Positions 1-7,837 of a stretch of 27,770 bases of DNA are shown piece after piece. The notes under the pieces are model-generated. The model ran no database searches. It saw nothing but the letters and a program-made list of their open reading frames with translations, and was not told the DNA's origin. Numbering within the stretch: the stretch's first letter is position 1; each line of letters starts with the position of its first letter. Origin of the DNA: CAZTZY01 sp964617765. GTDB taxonomy: Bacteria; Pseudomonadota; Gammaproteobacteria; Pseudomonadales; DT-91. The stretch is taken from contig CAZTZY010000033.1 in assembly GCA_964617765.1 (NCBI GenBank), positions 1-27,770 of the forward strand, read 5' to 3'. Made by a program: the position numbers and the translations under genes.

Positions 1-516
1 GCTGACAAACTTGCTGTCGAAAATACGGAATTTTACTTTCAGGTCTAACGATTTTGCCCATTCTTCGATCAGCCCGCATTTGCGGTTCAGTTGTGAAATC
101 TCATTGGCACCGAGGTTATCAGCATGGCATACCCAGACAATCAGGTTCTGCTGGGGTGATTCGATGATGGTGCCGCAATCGCCGGTGATATACAGACCCA
201 ATAATTGTTGTTTGTTCTTTTTGGTATCTTGCAGTGAAAACGACGGTGCGAGGTGATGCACTTTTTGCAGTTCGGCACCGCTAGGCTGGTATTTGCAGAT
301 GCCGGAAGGGGTATATTCAGACACGAAGCAGGGAAATTCCGGATGGTTGTTGTGCAGCATCACCGGCAGGGCATCGAGAAAAATTTGCTGTTTTTCGGAC
401 AAATCGAGGCGGATACGCGCAAGGCGTCCCAGGGTGATCTGGATAAATCGTTTAAGGATTTGTCGTTGTTCTGTGCGGTCGAGACCGCTGGTTTCGGTTT
501 TAACTGTGTTTGTCAT
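1..516 (-). CDS. Class I adenylate cyclase homologue, N-terminal part, catalytic residues replaced
   Basis: This partial gene gives 172 codons from ATG at 514-516 and leaves the window in frame at base 1. An AAGG ribosome binding site lies 8 bases before the ATG, and an in-frame stop upstream leaves no other start. Family landmarks of class I (CyaA) cyclases are present in order: LPVMLHNNHPEFP (residues 50-62), TPSGICKY (69-76), the core G-D-C-G-T-I (112-117) and WVCH (128-131), then KCGLIEEWA (146-154). In E. coli CyaA the core reads GS...SDLDxWVC, and its Ser and two Asp are needed for catalysis. Here the Ser is Asp113 and the DLD is Asn124-Leu-Ile126; only the Trp is kept. The family assignment is firm. 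Making cAMP is doubtful, so no cyaA symbol is given. The gene could be a regulatory or degenerate paralogue. Confidence 0.8.
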   Translation of the reverse strand, partial: MTNTVKTETSGLDRTEQRQILKRFIQITLGRLARIRLDLSEKQQIFLDALPVMLHNNHPEFPCFVSEYTPSGICKYQPSGAELQKVHHLAPSFSLQDTKKNKQQLLGLYITGDCGTIIESPQQNLIVWVCHADNLGANEISQLNRKCGLIEEWAKSLDLKVKFRIFDSKFVS

Positions 517-774
517 GGCATTAACCTTGAATGCTTTGCGCTTGATATCCGTGCCAGCGTTATTGTTATTAGTCGGTTACCGTGCTCTGCCCTGTGAATT
601 GGATTCAGGCATCAGGAGAAGCAGGCAATTGATAACGAAATATACTCTCGTTTGATATTAGCAGTACATAGGCATTTCTGCTTAATGAACGCGGTGTAAC
701 AAAGAGTGATGCGCGTCTGATTTCCGCGAGAGATAATGAAAAAAAGGCAGGAGTGATGCCGGGGAGTACACATT
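517..774. other. Gene-free stretch upstream of the adenylate cyclase homologue
   Basis: About 260 bases without a believable coding region on either strand. It should carry the promoter of the minus-strand cyclase homologue, but I see no convincing -35/-10 pair. The short open frames here lack ribosome binding sites and resemble no family I know. Confidence 0.5.
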
Positions 775-800
775 ACCCTGGCAAGGTTTTTTGCCAGGGT
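775..800 (-). terminator. Perfect 10-bp hairpin downstream of psd, possible terminator
   Basis: ACCCTGGCAA (775-784) and TTGCCAGGGT (791-800) are perfect reverse complements around a 6-base loop. The hairpin lies on the 3' side of psd, beyond the inverted-repeat element at 806-915. There is no clean U-run after the stem in either direction, so the terminator role is inferred from position only. Confidence 0.4.
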
Positions 801-805
801 TTGCT

Positions 806-915
806 GGAACCTCTGAATATCTGTCATTTCGAACGAAGTGAGAAATCTAACTTCTAGAATTAAAAAGATTCTTCACTACGTTCAGAATGACAAAAGGGAG
901 TTATTCAGAGGTTCC
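806..915. repeat. 110-bp MITE-like nested inverted-repeat element
   Basis: The ends are perfect 14-bp inverted repeats, GGAACCTCTGAATA (806-819) and its complement (902-915). Inside them is a second, imperfect 27-bp inverted repeat (822-848 against 866-892) of the TGTCATTTCGAACGAAGTGAG type, followed by AGATTCTTCACTACG and GAATGACA. The right end touches the psd stop codon (916-918). A CT dinucleotide flanks both ends and could be a short target duplication or chance. There is no coding capacity, which suggests a non-autonomous, insertion-sequence-derived element or an interspersed repeat; copy number cannot be judged from one window. Confidence 0.7.
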
Positions 916-1773
916 CTAGATCAATCTGCCAATCGCTTCGCCCATGCGCGTGGCACTGCTGTTGCGTAAATCCGCATTCCATTCGATACGGCCCTTGGGG
1001 AATATCAGGATGGCGGTTGAGCCCAGTTTGAAGCGTCCCATTTCATCGCCTTTTTTCAGGCTGACGGTGGTGAGCTTTTGGTAGGACGTGGTTTTCAGGC
1101 GGGCGCGTACCGGGGCTACTTCGCCAGACCACACGGTTTCGATGCCGGCCACAATCATGGCGCCGACCAGAATAACAACAAAAGGCCCATGAGCTGAATC
1201 GAAATGGCAGATCAGGCGTTCGTTGCGGGCAAATAATCCGGGGATTTGATTCGCTGTTGCCTGGTTCACTGAAAACAGTTTTCCCGGTACGTAGGTAGTG
1301 CTTACTAATGTGCCATCCAGCGGCATGTGTACACGGTGATAATCTTTGGGTGACAGATAAATGGTGGCAAATTTCCCGCCCATCATGATTTCGGCCAGTT
1401 CTTTGTTATCGGCTAAAAGTGATATCAATGAATAACGCTGGCCTTTGGCTTGCAGCAGGCTGCCCACTTCTATATCCCCGATTTCGCTGATGGCACCATC
1501 TGCAGGAGATGCAATGGCATTGGGGTCATCAGTAATATTTCGGGCGCCGGGCTGGAGTTCACGGGTAAAAAAATCATTGAAGTGTGTGAAGCCTTCGGGT
1601 TTGTTGATCAGTGCCTCAGACAGATTCACACCGTAATAATCAACGAAGGTGTTGATGAGTTTGTTTTTCACCGGTGCTATCTGGCACTCAGCCAGTTTGC
1701 CAATGATGCGCGACAGCAGGTGTTGTGGAATAACTTGCTGCAGGGCGGCAAATAGCGGTTCGGGTAAGCTCAT
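916..1773 (-). CDS. psd: Phosphatidylserine decarboxylase proenzyme
   Basis: Membrane-associated enzyme that decarboxylates phosphatidylserine to phosphatidylethanolamine, the last step in making the main bacterial zwitterionic lipid. The 285-aa chain contains the proenzyme cleavage motif LGST at about residues 250-253; cleavage between Gly and Ser creates the pyruvoyl cofactor and the alpha and beta chains. Other family blocks are FFTREL, SPADG (about 105-120) and YLSPKDYHRVHMP. An ATG 135 bases further upstream is in frame, but the family N-terminus begins at MSLPEPLF, which starts 2 bases after the rhodanese stop and has GAGAAA as ribosome binding site, so 1773 is chosen. It is co-transcribed with the rhodanese. 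The stop codon abuts the repeat element at 806-915. Confidence 0.95.
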   Translation of the reverse strand: MSLPEPLFAALQQVIPQHLLSRIIGKLAECQIAPVKNKLINTFVDYYGVNLSEALINKPEGFTHFNDFFTRELQPGARNITDDPNAIASPADGAISEIGDIEVGSLLQAKGQRYSLISLLADNKELAEIMMGGKFATIYLSPKDYHRVHMPLDGTLVSTTYVPGKLFSVNQATANQIPGLFARNERLICHFDSAHGPFVVILVGAMIVAGIETVWSGEVAPVRARLKTTSYQKLTTVSLKKGDEMGRFKLGSTAILIFPKGRIEWNADLRNSSATRMGEAIGRLI

Positions 1774-1775
1774 CT

Positions 1776-2594
1776 TTATTTCTCGACAGGTAAATCGGTG
1801 GTATTGCCCCATTCGGCCCAGGAGCCGGGATAGGCTTTGACGTGTTTGTAGCCCAGTAACTGGGTGGCCACAAACCAGGTAAGCCCGGAGCGGCGATGGG
1901 TTTGACAATGGGTGGTGATGTGTTTGTCGCTGGTTAATCCGGCAGCATCAAGCAGGGTCTGGATGTGTTCGGGTGGTAACAGGCGATTATGGTTATTGCT
2001 ATCGTACAGTTTTACCCAGTCAAAATTAATGGCGCCAGGGATATGGCCGCCCTGGGCAGAAACCACTTTAGTACCGGTATATTCTTCCGGTGCGCGGGCA
2101 TCCCAGATAACAACATTATGTTGGCCGAGTTGCGCGAGGATCTCGTCTTTATCGGCAATCAATGCCGGATTGTATTTAAACGCCGATAAAGTGCTGGTGT
2201 TGGGCGTCGGTACTTCCTGGGAAATCGGCAAGTTGTCGGCACGCCAGGCAGTAATACCTCCATCGAGCAGGCTGTATTTTTTATGGCCGATCACCGCCAG
2301 TGTCCAGATAAAACGCCCGGCCCAGCTACTGCCGGCATCATCATAGACTATCACGTGTTTGTTCGGTGTCAGGCCAATGGATTCAAGCAGCGTTTTCAGG
2401 TCTTCCGGCGTCGGTAAAGACCCGGTAGCCGGTGCCAGGCCGCTGCTCAATTTGGCGGGTGGGAAATTCACTGCGCCGGGAATATGGCCCTGGGCGTAAT
2501 TTTCGGCAGTGCACACATCGACAATTAACGCATTGGGATGAGTTTTCAGGTATTTATGTAAAGTGTCGGTATCAATAAGTACAGGTAAGGGCAT
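1776..2594 (-). CDS. rhdA: Two-domain rhodanese, thiosulfate sulfurtransferase
   Basis: A 272-aa tandem rhodanese. The N-terminal domain (about 5-125) is the inactive half, with VDVCTAENYAQGHIPGA. The C-terminal domain (about 145-270) carries the active loop, Cys230 in HCQTHRRSG. This is close to the CQTHHRS loop of Azotobacter/Pseudomonas RhdA, where Cys230 takes the persulfide, and differs from the CG(S/T)G loop of mercaptopyruvate sulfurtransferases. It probably moves sulfane sulfur from thiosulfate or another donor to a thiol acceptor in the cytoplasm. The TAA stop is 2 bases before psd, so the two genes form an operon; the pairing also occurs in Pseudomonas. No clear ribosome binding site precedes the ATG at 2594. 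Confidence 0.9.
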   Translation of the reverse strand: MPLPVLIDTDTLHKYLKTHPNALIVDVCTAENYAQGHIPGAVNFPPAKLSSGLAPATGSLPTPEDLKTLLESIGLTPNKHVIVYDDAGSSWAGRFIWTLAVIGHKKYSLLDGGITAWRADNLPISQEVPTPNTSTLSAFKYNPALIADKDEILAQLGQHNVVIWDARAPEEYTGTKVVSAQGGHIPGAINFDWVKLYDSNNHNRLLPPEHIQTLLDAAGLTSDKHITTHCQTHRRSGLTWFVATQLLGYKHVKAYPGSWAEWGNTTDLPVEK

Positions 2595-2724
2595 CGTATA
2601 TAAAACAGGGTTAAAAATTGGAGGGCTAGTTTACTGCGAACCGCTTAAAGCGGGAAATTTTTTGTTGCCTCAATTGCCTGCAGTTGGGAGTGCCCGCAGG
2701 GTTTTTAAGTTGAAAAAGGGTTTT

Positions 2725-3813
2725 TCAGGTTACGGCTTGTACAAACTTCATTACTCCGTGATGTTCTTTCCATTGTGATGCGGCTTTATAGGCTGATTGG
2801 CTGATGGTCGGGTAGTGGTTGACGGCCTGTTGTATGGCGGCATAAACCGAGGCCAGTGTATATTGGTTAAACAGGGTGCCGGCACCATTTTGCGCGATCA
2901 AGCGACCTGGCGCAGATCCGAAAGGCGCCACTACGGGTATGCCGTTAGCGATGGCGCTCATCACGATTCCCGATCCCCTGTATCGATAGGCTTCAGGTTG
3001 GTAGGGAGCCAGCACCAGGTCACATTTGGCGATTTCATCATCGAGATTCATGACGTGGCCTATGCGGGTGAGGCCATCAATATCAGCAAACATACCATTA
3101 TCCGGATTACTGTCATGCATGATTACGTTGTAGCCATCAGCGACCAGTCGCTTTAATAGCGGGTGCATAAATGCGCCGCCTTTTTCCTCTCTCTGGAAGC
3201 CAAACACACCCATGGTTTTTAGTGCAGTAGGTTGTTTGATGGTCTCAGGGCCATCATTAGGGAAAGGGAACACGGAAAGGTCGCCATTCATTGATAAGGG
3301 CATATAGGGATATAAGGTTTCTGGCTCAATAAAACCTGCGCGCAAATTAAGACCGTTTTTGTGTGATTTCATAAATCCGTGACGCCACCATGCAATATCA
3401 CCAGGGGAGAAAAAATCCGGAGGATGGTGGATGCATGCAGATATCAGGGCGCGGGTTTTGATCAGGCTGCAGGCATTTAATTGGTGGGAGTAAAAGCTTG
3501 GCCATAACCAGACTTCGGCATCCCGGGTTTGATTTAATTCATTAGCAGTGATGATACCGCCTTCCAGGTTTTTAATGATATCTCCGGCCAAAGGTTCAAA
3601 GGAATTGGGAGAGGTATAGGGATGGATAGAAAATAGCGGTGTAATAGGTGCTATGGAATGGTAATGGGATTGCAGGGTTTCGTTAGCCTTGATATGGCAA
3701 TAGACATGCACATCATGACCGGCTGCAACCATGGCTCGCGTCAGGCGCAGGTCAATATCATGTGGATGACCTCCGAGTGCTCTGAGGCTTGCATCCATCA
3801 AATTAATACGCAT
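2725..3813 (-). CDS. GT-B fold glycosyltransferase (family 1/4-like)
   Basis: A 362-aa protein with the two-domain outline of retaining GT-B enzymes. The N-terminus MRINLMDASLRALGGHPHD provides the first strand and Gly-rich acceptor-side loop. The C-terminal half begins near KTMGVFGFQREEKGG and contains the nucleotide-sugar site region, roughly CDLVLAPYQPEAYRYRGSG followed by AIANGIPVVAP (about residues 270-310). No membrane segment is seen, so it is cytosolic or peripheral. The ATG at 3813 has AGGAA 9 bases upstream. Donor and acceptor cannot be told. It is transcribed alone, 380 bases from a methyltransferase and a GT-C-like membrane protein on the same strand, which hints at a joint role in a surface glycan. 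Confidence 0.8.
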   Translation of the reverse strand: MRINLMDASLRALGGHPHDIDLRLTRAMVAAGHDVHVYCHIKANETLQSHYHSIAPITPLFSIHPYTSPNSFEPLAGDIIKNLEGGIITANELNQTRDAEVWLWPSFYSHQLNACSLIKTRALISACIHHPPDFFSPGDIAWWRHGFMKSHKNGLNLRAGFIEPETLYPYMPLSMNGDLSVFPFPNDGPETIKQPTALKTMGVFGFQREEKGGAFMHPLLKRLVADGYNVIMHDSNPDNGMFADIDGLTRIGHVMNLDDEIAKCDLVLAPYQPEAYRYRGSGIVMSAIANGIPVVAPFGSAPGRLIAQNGAGTLFNQYTLASVYAAIQQAVNHYPTISQSAYKAASQWKEHHGVMKFVQAVT

Positions 3814-3980
3814 TGTGCTTATTCCTGATTGTTGGTAAGCGCCAGTTTACTGTGAACGGGAAAAAACAGGCAATGCCATACATGAAATAGAGTGTTCAGG
3901 GGAGACTCAATCTCGTCAAGTTTTTATGCATAAGCAATTGCCATTCGTATCTGGAGTGGCAAACCATAAGACTAATTTAG

Positions 3981-4165
3981 GTGTCTGAATCATTGCAAAC
4001 AACTCAACAAGGCGCACAGGAAAAAGCTATCTCCGCATTGGCATAGTCTTGCTATTGCTGAAACCCTCTTGCAACTCTATACGGTGGAAGCGGGCTTAAG
4101 CTCGGCGAGTGTTGACGAAAAGTTGCATACCTATGGCGCCAATACGTTGCTGAGCCTGAAAAAGT
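3981..4165 (+). pseudogene. Remnant of a cation-transporting P-type ATPase N-terminus
   Basis: Frame from about 4033 reads PHWHSLAIAETLLQLY followed by EAGLSSASVDEKLHTYGANTL (about 4087-4146, abbreviated at its ends). This is the N-terminal cytoplasmic domain signature of Ca2+/Mg2+-type P-type ATPases (WHxL...GLSxxxAxxRLxxYGxNxL). The likely start lies in another frame: GTG at 3981 gives VSESLQTTQQGAQEK, and one base lost or gained in the A5 run at 4021-4025 joins the two. The similarity ends after LSLKK, and none of the membrane or phosphorylation domains follows; the methyltransferase gene comes next on the other strand. It is a broken fragment of about 60 codons inside an otherwise gene-free 380-base gap. 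Confidence 0.6.
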
Positions 4166-4193
4166 GCCTGGTAGAATCGGTTTGTTTCCCGAT

Positions 4194-4847
4194 TCAACAA
4201 TCGGCTTTTCTTAACAGAATGACATTCCTGTCGATAAACGTTAGTTCCAGTCCATCCCTTTTGCATAGATATTCAAAGGTTTCGCGGCTAAAAAAACTGA
4301 CATGGGTGGGATCATTTTTGTAATGCCACTGAGCAAAGTTGTCTAGATCATTGGTCAGGCTGGTCATTAATCCCATCCATCCGCCAGGTTTTAGCAGGCC
4401 CAGCAGTAGTTGCCATTCTTTAGCAGGGGTATAAAAATGTTCTATGGCTTCGGTGCAGGTTATAAAATCATAGGTGTGGGTGAGGACTCTTTTATCATCA
4501 GCAAAATAGGGATCATAGATTGACATCCTGTGTCCCATTTCTGCGAGCATAATGGATAATGTTGGTCCCGGACCACAGCCGAAATCGAGGCCGTGCAAGG
4601 GTTGTTTGCCGAGGCGCTCGGTGAGGGGTTGTACGAGCCGGTTTAAAAAATTGCGGTATAGGGGATCGTCGGGAGAGTTTTCATGATGCGAATAAATGGC
4701 TTTTTCAGCAGAGGGCAATAACTGGCTGGCTGAATCAGCAAAGATTAGTGAGCAGGTTAGGCAGCGAAAATAACGACGATACTTGTCGGCATGAAAATCG
4801 ACAGGTGAGTGTGTGCTACATAGCGGACATGGCTGATAAAGTGGCAT
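4194..4847 (-). CDS. Zinc-ribbon class I SAM-dependent methyltransferase
   Basis: A 217-aa protein. The N-terminus has a four-cysteine ribbon (Cys7, Cys10, Cys29, Cys32). A Rossmann methyltransferase fold follows: motif I LDFGCGPGPT near residue 87, an acidic strand end at SIYDPYF, FITCTEAIEHF (the DxxxxxEHL-like block) and LLKPGGWMGLMTS. Proteins of this build often act on sugars or small metabolites in glycan or cofactor pathways, but the substrate here is unknown. Its ATG overlaps the stop of the membrane-protein gene by one base (TAATG), so translation is probably coupled. A 7-bp hairpin (4174-4180 with 4189-4195) straddles the stop codon but has no U-run. Confidence 0.8.
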   Translation of the reverse strand: MPLYQPCPLCSTHSPVDFHADKYRRYFRCLTCSLIFADSASQLLPSAEKAIYSHHENSPDDPLYRNFLNRLVQPLTERLGKQPLHGLDFGCGPGPTLSIMLAEMGHRMSIYDPYFADDKRVLTHTYDFITCTEAIEHFYTPAKEWQLLLGLLKPGGWMGLMTSLTNDLDNFAQWHYKNDPTHVSFFSRETFEYLCKRDGLELTFIDRNVILLRKADC

Positions 4848-6553
4848 TAAAACGTTTTTCTTTGGCCATTGGCAAGCTTAAAGGGTAGTAGTTGAGCACC
4901 AGTACAATAGTAAAGTTCAAGGTGTTGAATGTTAATGGCAGGATTAATTGCGAGTCGGGCTTTTACTGGAGTGCCGACACTATTCACAGCTTCTATGGTT
5001 AAAAGAAGGCCGTTCATATTGATCACTTCGCCAATTTCCAGGGGGTCAAAAGAAAAATCGCGAATCATGAAATCGAAACCACTTAACAGCCCCTGGGTAT
5101 TTTCGATGATGAAATGGTGGTCATCAATGCGTGTGATTTCCAACCCCAGTGTTCCAGTAGTGACATTCCACAGTTGCTGTGGCAGAGGAAGGTTTTCTGT
5201 GCGACGTATGGCAGTAGTATAAGAGGCATCAAAAACAGGCATACCCAAAGTTATGATGTGGTTTTCAGTGATGTTGGCGGGTAATGAGCGAGCGGTAAGC
5301 AGGCTGCTGTTCGCCAGCAGTTTGGGTGCATACGTTGTTGGTAGCATTAACAGTGCTGAAATACACAGATGAAATATCAGAATCAATGCGGCCAGTATTT
5401 TGGCGGGTAATTGATGGCGTGAATAATGTAGATGCCTTATCAATTCTGCCAGTAGCGGGCATGCCGCAATACCTACAAAGAGCATATTCCGGTCTTGTAA
5501 TTCACTCGATGTAATCGGGATGATAGACAGCAGCAGGATACATAGAAAAAACCGGTATGAGCGCGTCGCATTGTGCAAGAGTGGTATCAATAGTATGCAT
5601 AAGTAGAAAATACCCATGCCCAACATAAAATGCGGATAGGGTTTATAGAGATGAACAGGAAGAAAATTGAACTGGATGGCGAGAGTTCTTAAAAACCGGT
5701 CAGGCAGATTGTGAAAAAACAGTGCAGGCGATTCTACCGGATCAATATAATAGGCTTTGTTGCCAATGGCACCATAGCCGTAATGTTTGTAAAATGAAAA
5801 CCAGATAATGAAAATAAACAGGGCGGGCAATAGATATTGTATGCCTTTTAAGCGACCGCCTTTATCAATGAACAGGGCGTAGGAAAACAAAAATACGCCC
5901 ACCACAATGCCAGCTTCTGCTGCCAGAAAACTGGCAATAATACTGAACAGTGAAGCGATATAAAAAGCGGGTTTTTGTGTTTCCCTGAATTGGTGGTGAC
6001 AAGTGAGAGCCAATAAACTGAAACTGGCGGCAATCAGGGCGTTGCGATTAGCCAGCCAGGCCACAGTAAAACCGTGAGTGGCATCGGCAATAAAAAACAG
6101 GAATGCGAGAAGCGCCACTTTGCGTGTCGGGGCAAATTGTTTATAACAATAGGCGATAAGGCCTAGCAAAAGGGTATACCAGAGAATACTGTGTAAGTGC
6201 ATCAAAGGGATCTGGTGCTGCAAAAAACTATAATCAATATAGTGAGTGATTTCACTGAGCGGGCGAAAAAACAACAAGGAAAAATGGGGGCTTACCCACC
6301 ATGGTGTGAGGCTGAATCCAAACAGCTGGATTCTTCTTTCTGCAGATGTATCGATAAATGAAAATAAATGAAACAGGGATATGTTGTCAGGTTGTTTAAC
6401 CAGATGACCTTCGCGAATCAAAACATAATGCAGAAAGTCATCGGCGTATAAACCAGCGACCAGACTCGGTAACACCAAAGCAATACCGACACAGGCGATA
6501 AAGAAAAATGCATATCTAGATGCTGCCAGTTTGTCAAAAATCTTTTTATACAT
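4847..6553 (-). CDS. Polytopic membrane protein, GT-C glycosyltransferase-like
   Basis: A 568-aa integral membrane protein with about ten hydrophobic segments over residues 14-410 and a soluble C-terminal domain of about 140 residues. After the first membrane segment comes YADDFLHY (36-43), an acidic pair in the first outer loop as found in GT-C fold (PMT/ArnT-like) transferases that use lipid-linked sugars. ATG at 6553 is preferred over one at 6619, because the longer form would overlap the upstream oxidoreductase and would push the first hydrophobic segment away from the N-terminus. It lies 31 bases after the oxidoreductase stop and one base into the methyltransferase start. GT-C function is inferred from topology and the DD motif; a non-catalytic polymer-handling protein is also possible. 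Confidence 0.7.
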   Translation of the reverse strand: MYKKIFDKLAASRYAFFFIACVGIALVLPSLVAGLYADDFLHYVLIREGHLVKQPDNISLFHLFSFIDTSAERRIQLFGFSLTPWWVSPHFSLLFFRPLSEITHYIDYSFLQHQIPLMHLHSILWYTLLLGLIAYCYKQFAPTRKVALLAFLFFIADATHGFTVAWLANRNALIAASFSLLALTCHHQFRETQKPAFYIASLFSIIASFLAAEAGIVVGVFLFSYALFIDKGGRLKGIQYLLPALFIFIIWFSFYKHYGYGAIGNKAYYIDPVESPALFFHNLPDRFLRTLAIQFNFLPVHLYKPYPHFMLGMGIFYLCILLIPLLHNATRSYRFFLCILLLSIIPITSSELQDRNMLFVGIAACPLLAELIRHLHYSRHQLPAKILAALILIFHLCISALLMLPTTYAPKLLANSSLLTARSLPANITENHIITLGMPVFDASYTTAIRRTENLPLPQQLWNVTTGTLGLEITRIDDHHFIIENTQGLLSGFDFMIRDFSFDPLEIGEVINMNGLLLTIEAVNSVGTPVKARLAINPAINIQHLELYYCTGAQLLPFKLANGQRKTF

Positions 6554-6584
6554 GAGTATTTTATTAACAGTTCCGGTTAATGGT

Positions 6585-7775
6585 TCACGGCAGTGTGCAT
6601 CTAATGCCATCTGGATCATCGATCAGGCATACGCATTCATTGCAATGTATGCATCGATTGATATAGTTTTTATTTTGCATGGCATGTTTCACAAAATCGG
6701 GATCGGCTATCAGGCCGCGACCCAATTGGATAAAATCAAAACCTTCTTGCATTAAAGTGCTGATGCTTTCATTGGTGGATACACCACCAATATAAATAAC
6801 ATTGCACTTTACGCGCTGGCGTACACGTTTGGCTTGCTCCAGAAAATAGATTTCATGATAAGGGTATTCGCGAAAGAGTTTTGGCCCCATCAATTTTAGG
6901 CCCATTCGCATTAATGGATTTTTTTCCTGCTTGATCATCCCTTGCAAGATGGTGTCGCCGCGGAACATGATCATCGGGTTCATGCTACTGGTGCCGCCCG
7001 AGGTAATGATGCCATCGATACCCGCCTCATCTAACATGCCAGCTATTTCAACGGCATCATCGTAGTGGCTACCGCCACGAACGCCATCGGTGAGACTGAT
7101 TTTTCCTATGACTGGAAAGCTTTCGCCTACGGCTTTCCTGACAGCAGCCAGTGCGCGTATTGGAACTTTCATGCGGTTTTTTAAAGCCCCGCCAAATTCA
7201 TCTGTGCGCTTATTGGTTTTAGGGCTAATAAACTGGCTTAAGCCATAACCATGACCAAAATGGATTTCTATGCAATCAAAGCCGACGGATTTCATGAAGC
7301 GGGCGGCGTTTTCATAAGTCTGGATGAATTGGTCTATGTCTTTATGGCTCATGGCATCAGCGAAAATCATGCCGTGGGGCAGGCCTATCATATTGAGGGT
7401 GAATGAGGGTCCTTGTGGTCGACTTTTGTTAAGATCTTTATTTTTTGAAAAGTTACCACAATGTGCCAATTGCCCGGAAACTTTTGCGCCTGCCGAATGA
7501 ATATCATCAACCAGTTGTGATAATGGCTGGCGTATATATTCATCCATATACATCATGTTAGAGTGAATGCGTCCATCAGCTTCTGTAGCACAATATGCGA
7601 GGGTTGTCATCGCTGTGCCGCCCTTGGCGATATCAACATGGAATTTGTGCAGTTTTTGTGTGGGCAGGGCGTTTTGAGTCATACCCTCATAGGTGGCTGC
7701 CTTGATAATGCGGTTCTTTAAAGTAAGGCCATTGATGCGTGCTTCAGAAAAACATTTATCGAGGGGTTGTGACAT
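6585..7775 (-). CDS. NADH:flavin oxidoreductase, Old Yellow Enzyme family, with C-terminal Cys cluster
   Basis: A 396-aa FMN-binding TIM barrel. Family marks are LKNRIIKAA near the N-terminus, SGQLAHCG (about residue 100), IEIHFGHGYGLSQF-SP with the following NKRTDEFGG (about 168-195), NVIYIGGVS and QLGRGLIADP near the C-terminus. The last residues hold five cysteines (375, 378, 381, 383, 393). This looks like the iron-sulfur motif linking the barrel to the FAD domain in 2,4-dienoyl-CoA reductase-type enzymes, yet the protein stops directly after it. It could reduce enoate-type or other activated double bonds; the substrate is unknown. It is first of three same-strand genes, 31 bases before the membrane protein and 62 after retS. 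Confidence 0.88.
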   Translation of the reverse strand: MSQPLDKCFSEARINGLTLKNRIIKAATYEGMTQNALPTQKLHKFHVDIAKGGTAMTTLAYCATEADGRIHSNMMYMDEYIRQPLSQLVDDIHSAGAKVSGQLAHCGNFSKNKDLNKSRPQGPSFTLNMIGLPHGMIFADAMSHKDIDQFIQTYENAARFMKSVGFDCIEIHFGHGYGLSQFISPKTNKRTDEFGGALKNRMKVPIRALAAVRKAVGESFPVIGKISLTDGVRGGSHYDDAVEIAGMLDEAGIDGIITSGGTSSMNPMIMFRGDTILQGMIKQEKNPLMRMGLKLMGPKLFREYPYHEIYFLEQAKRVRQRVKCNVIYIGGVSTNESISTLMQEGFDFIQLGRGLIADPDFVKHAMQNKNYINRCIHCNECVCLIDDPDGIRCTLP

Positions 7776-7837
7776 AATTATTCTCGTTGTCGATGCCTAT
7801 CTTGGTCTTGGTAAATTACTTTTGCAGGGAAGTGTAG

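Noticed and set aside
253..655. Plus-strand frames of 114 and 120 codons at the left edge
   Set aside because: The minus strand here encodes recognisable class I adenylate cyclase blocks, so these are shadows.
916..1908. Longer psd form starting at 1908
   Set aside because: The extra 45 residues lie in the rhodanese 3' end in another frame and do not fit the family N-terminus; 1773 has a good ribosome binding site.
2641..2653. Palindrome CCGCTTAAAGCGG followed by a plus-strand T-run as a terminator
   Set aside because: The stem is only 5-6 bp with almost no loop, and no plus-strand gene ends upstream; it falls in the leader of the minus-strand rhodanese gene.
4174..4195. GAATCGG/CCGATTC stem-loop as the methyltransferase terminator
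   Set aside because: The stem is short (7 bp, 8-base loop) and no U-run follows, so it cannot be supported as an intrinsic terminator.
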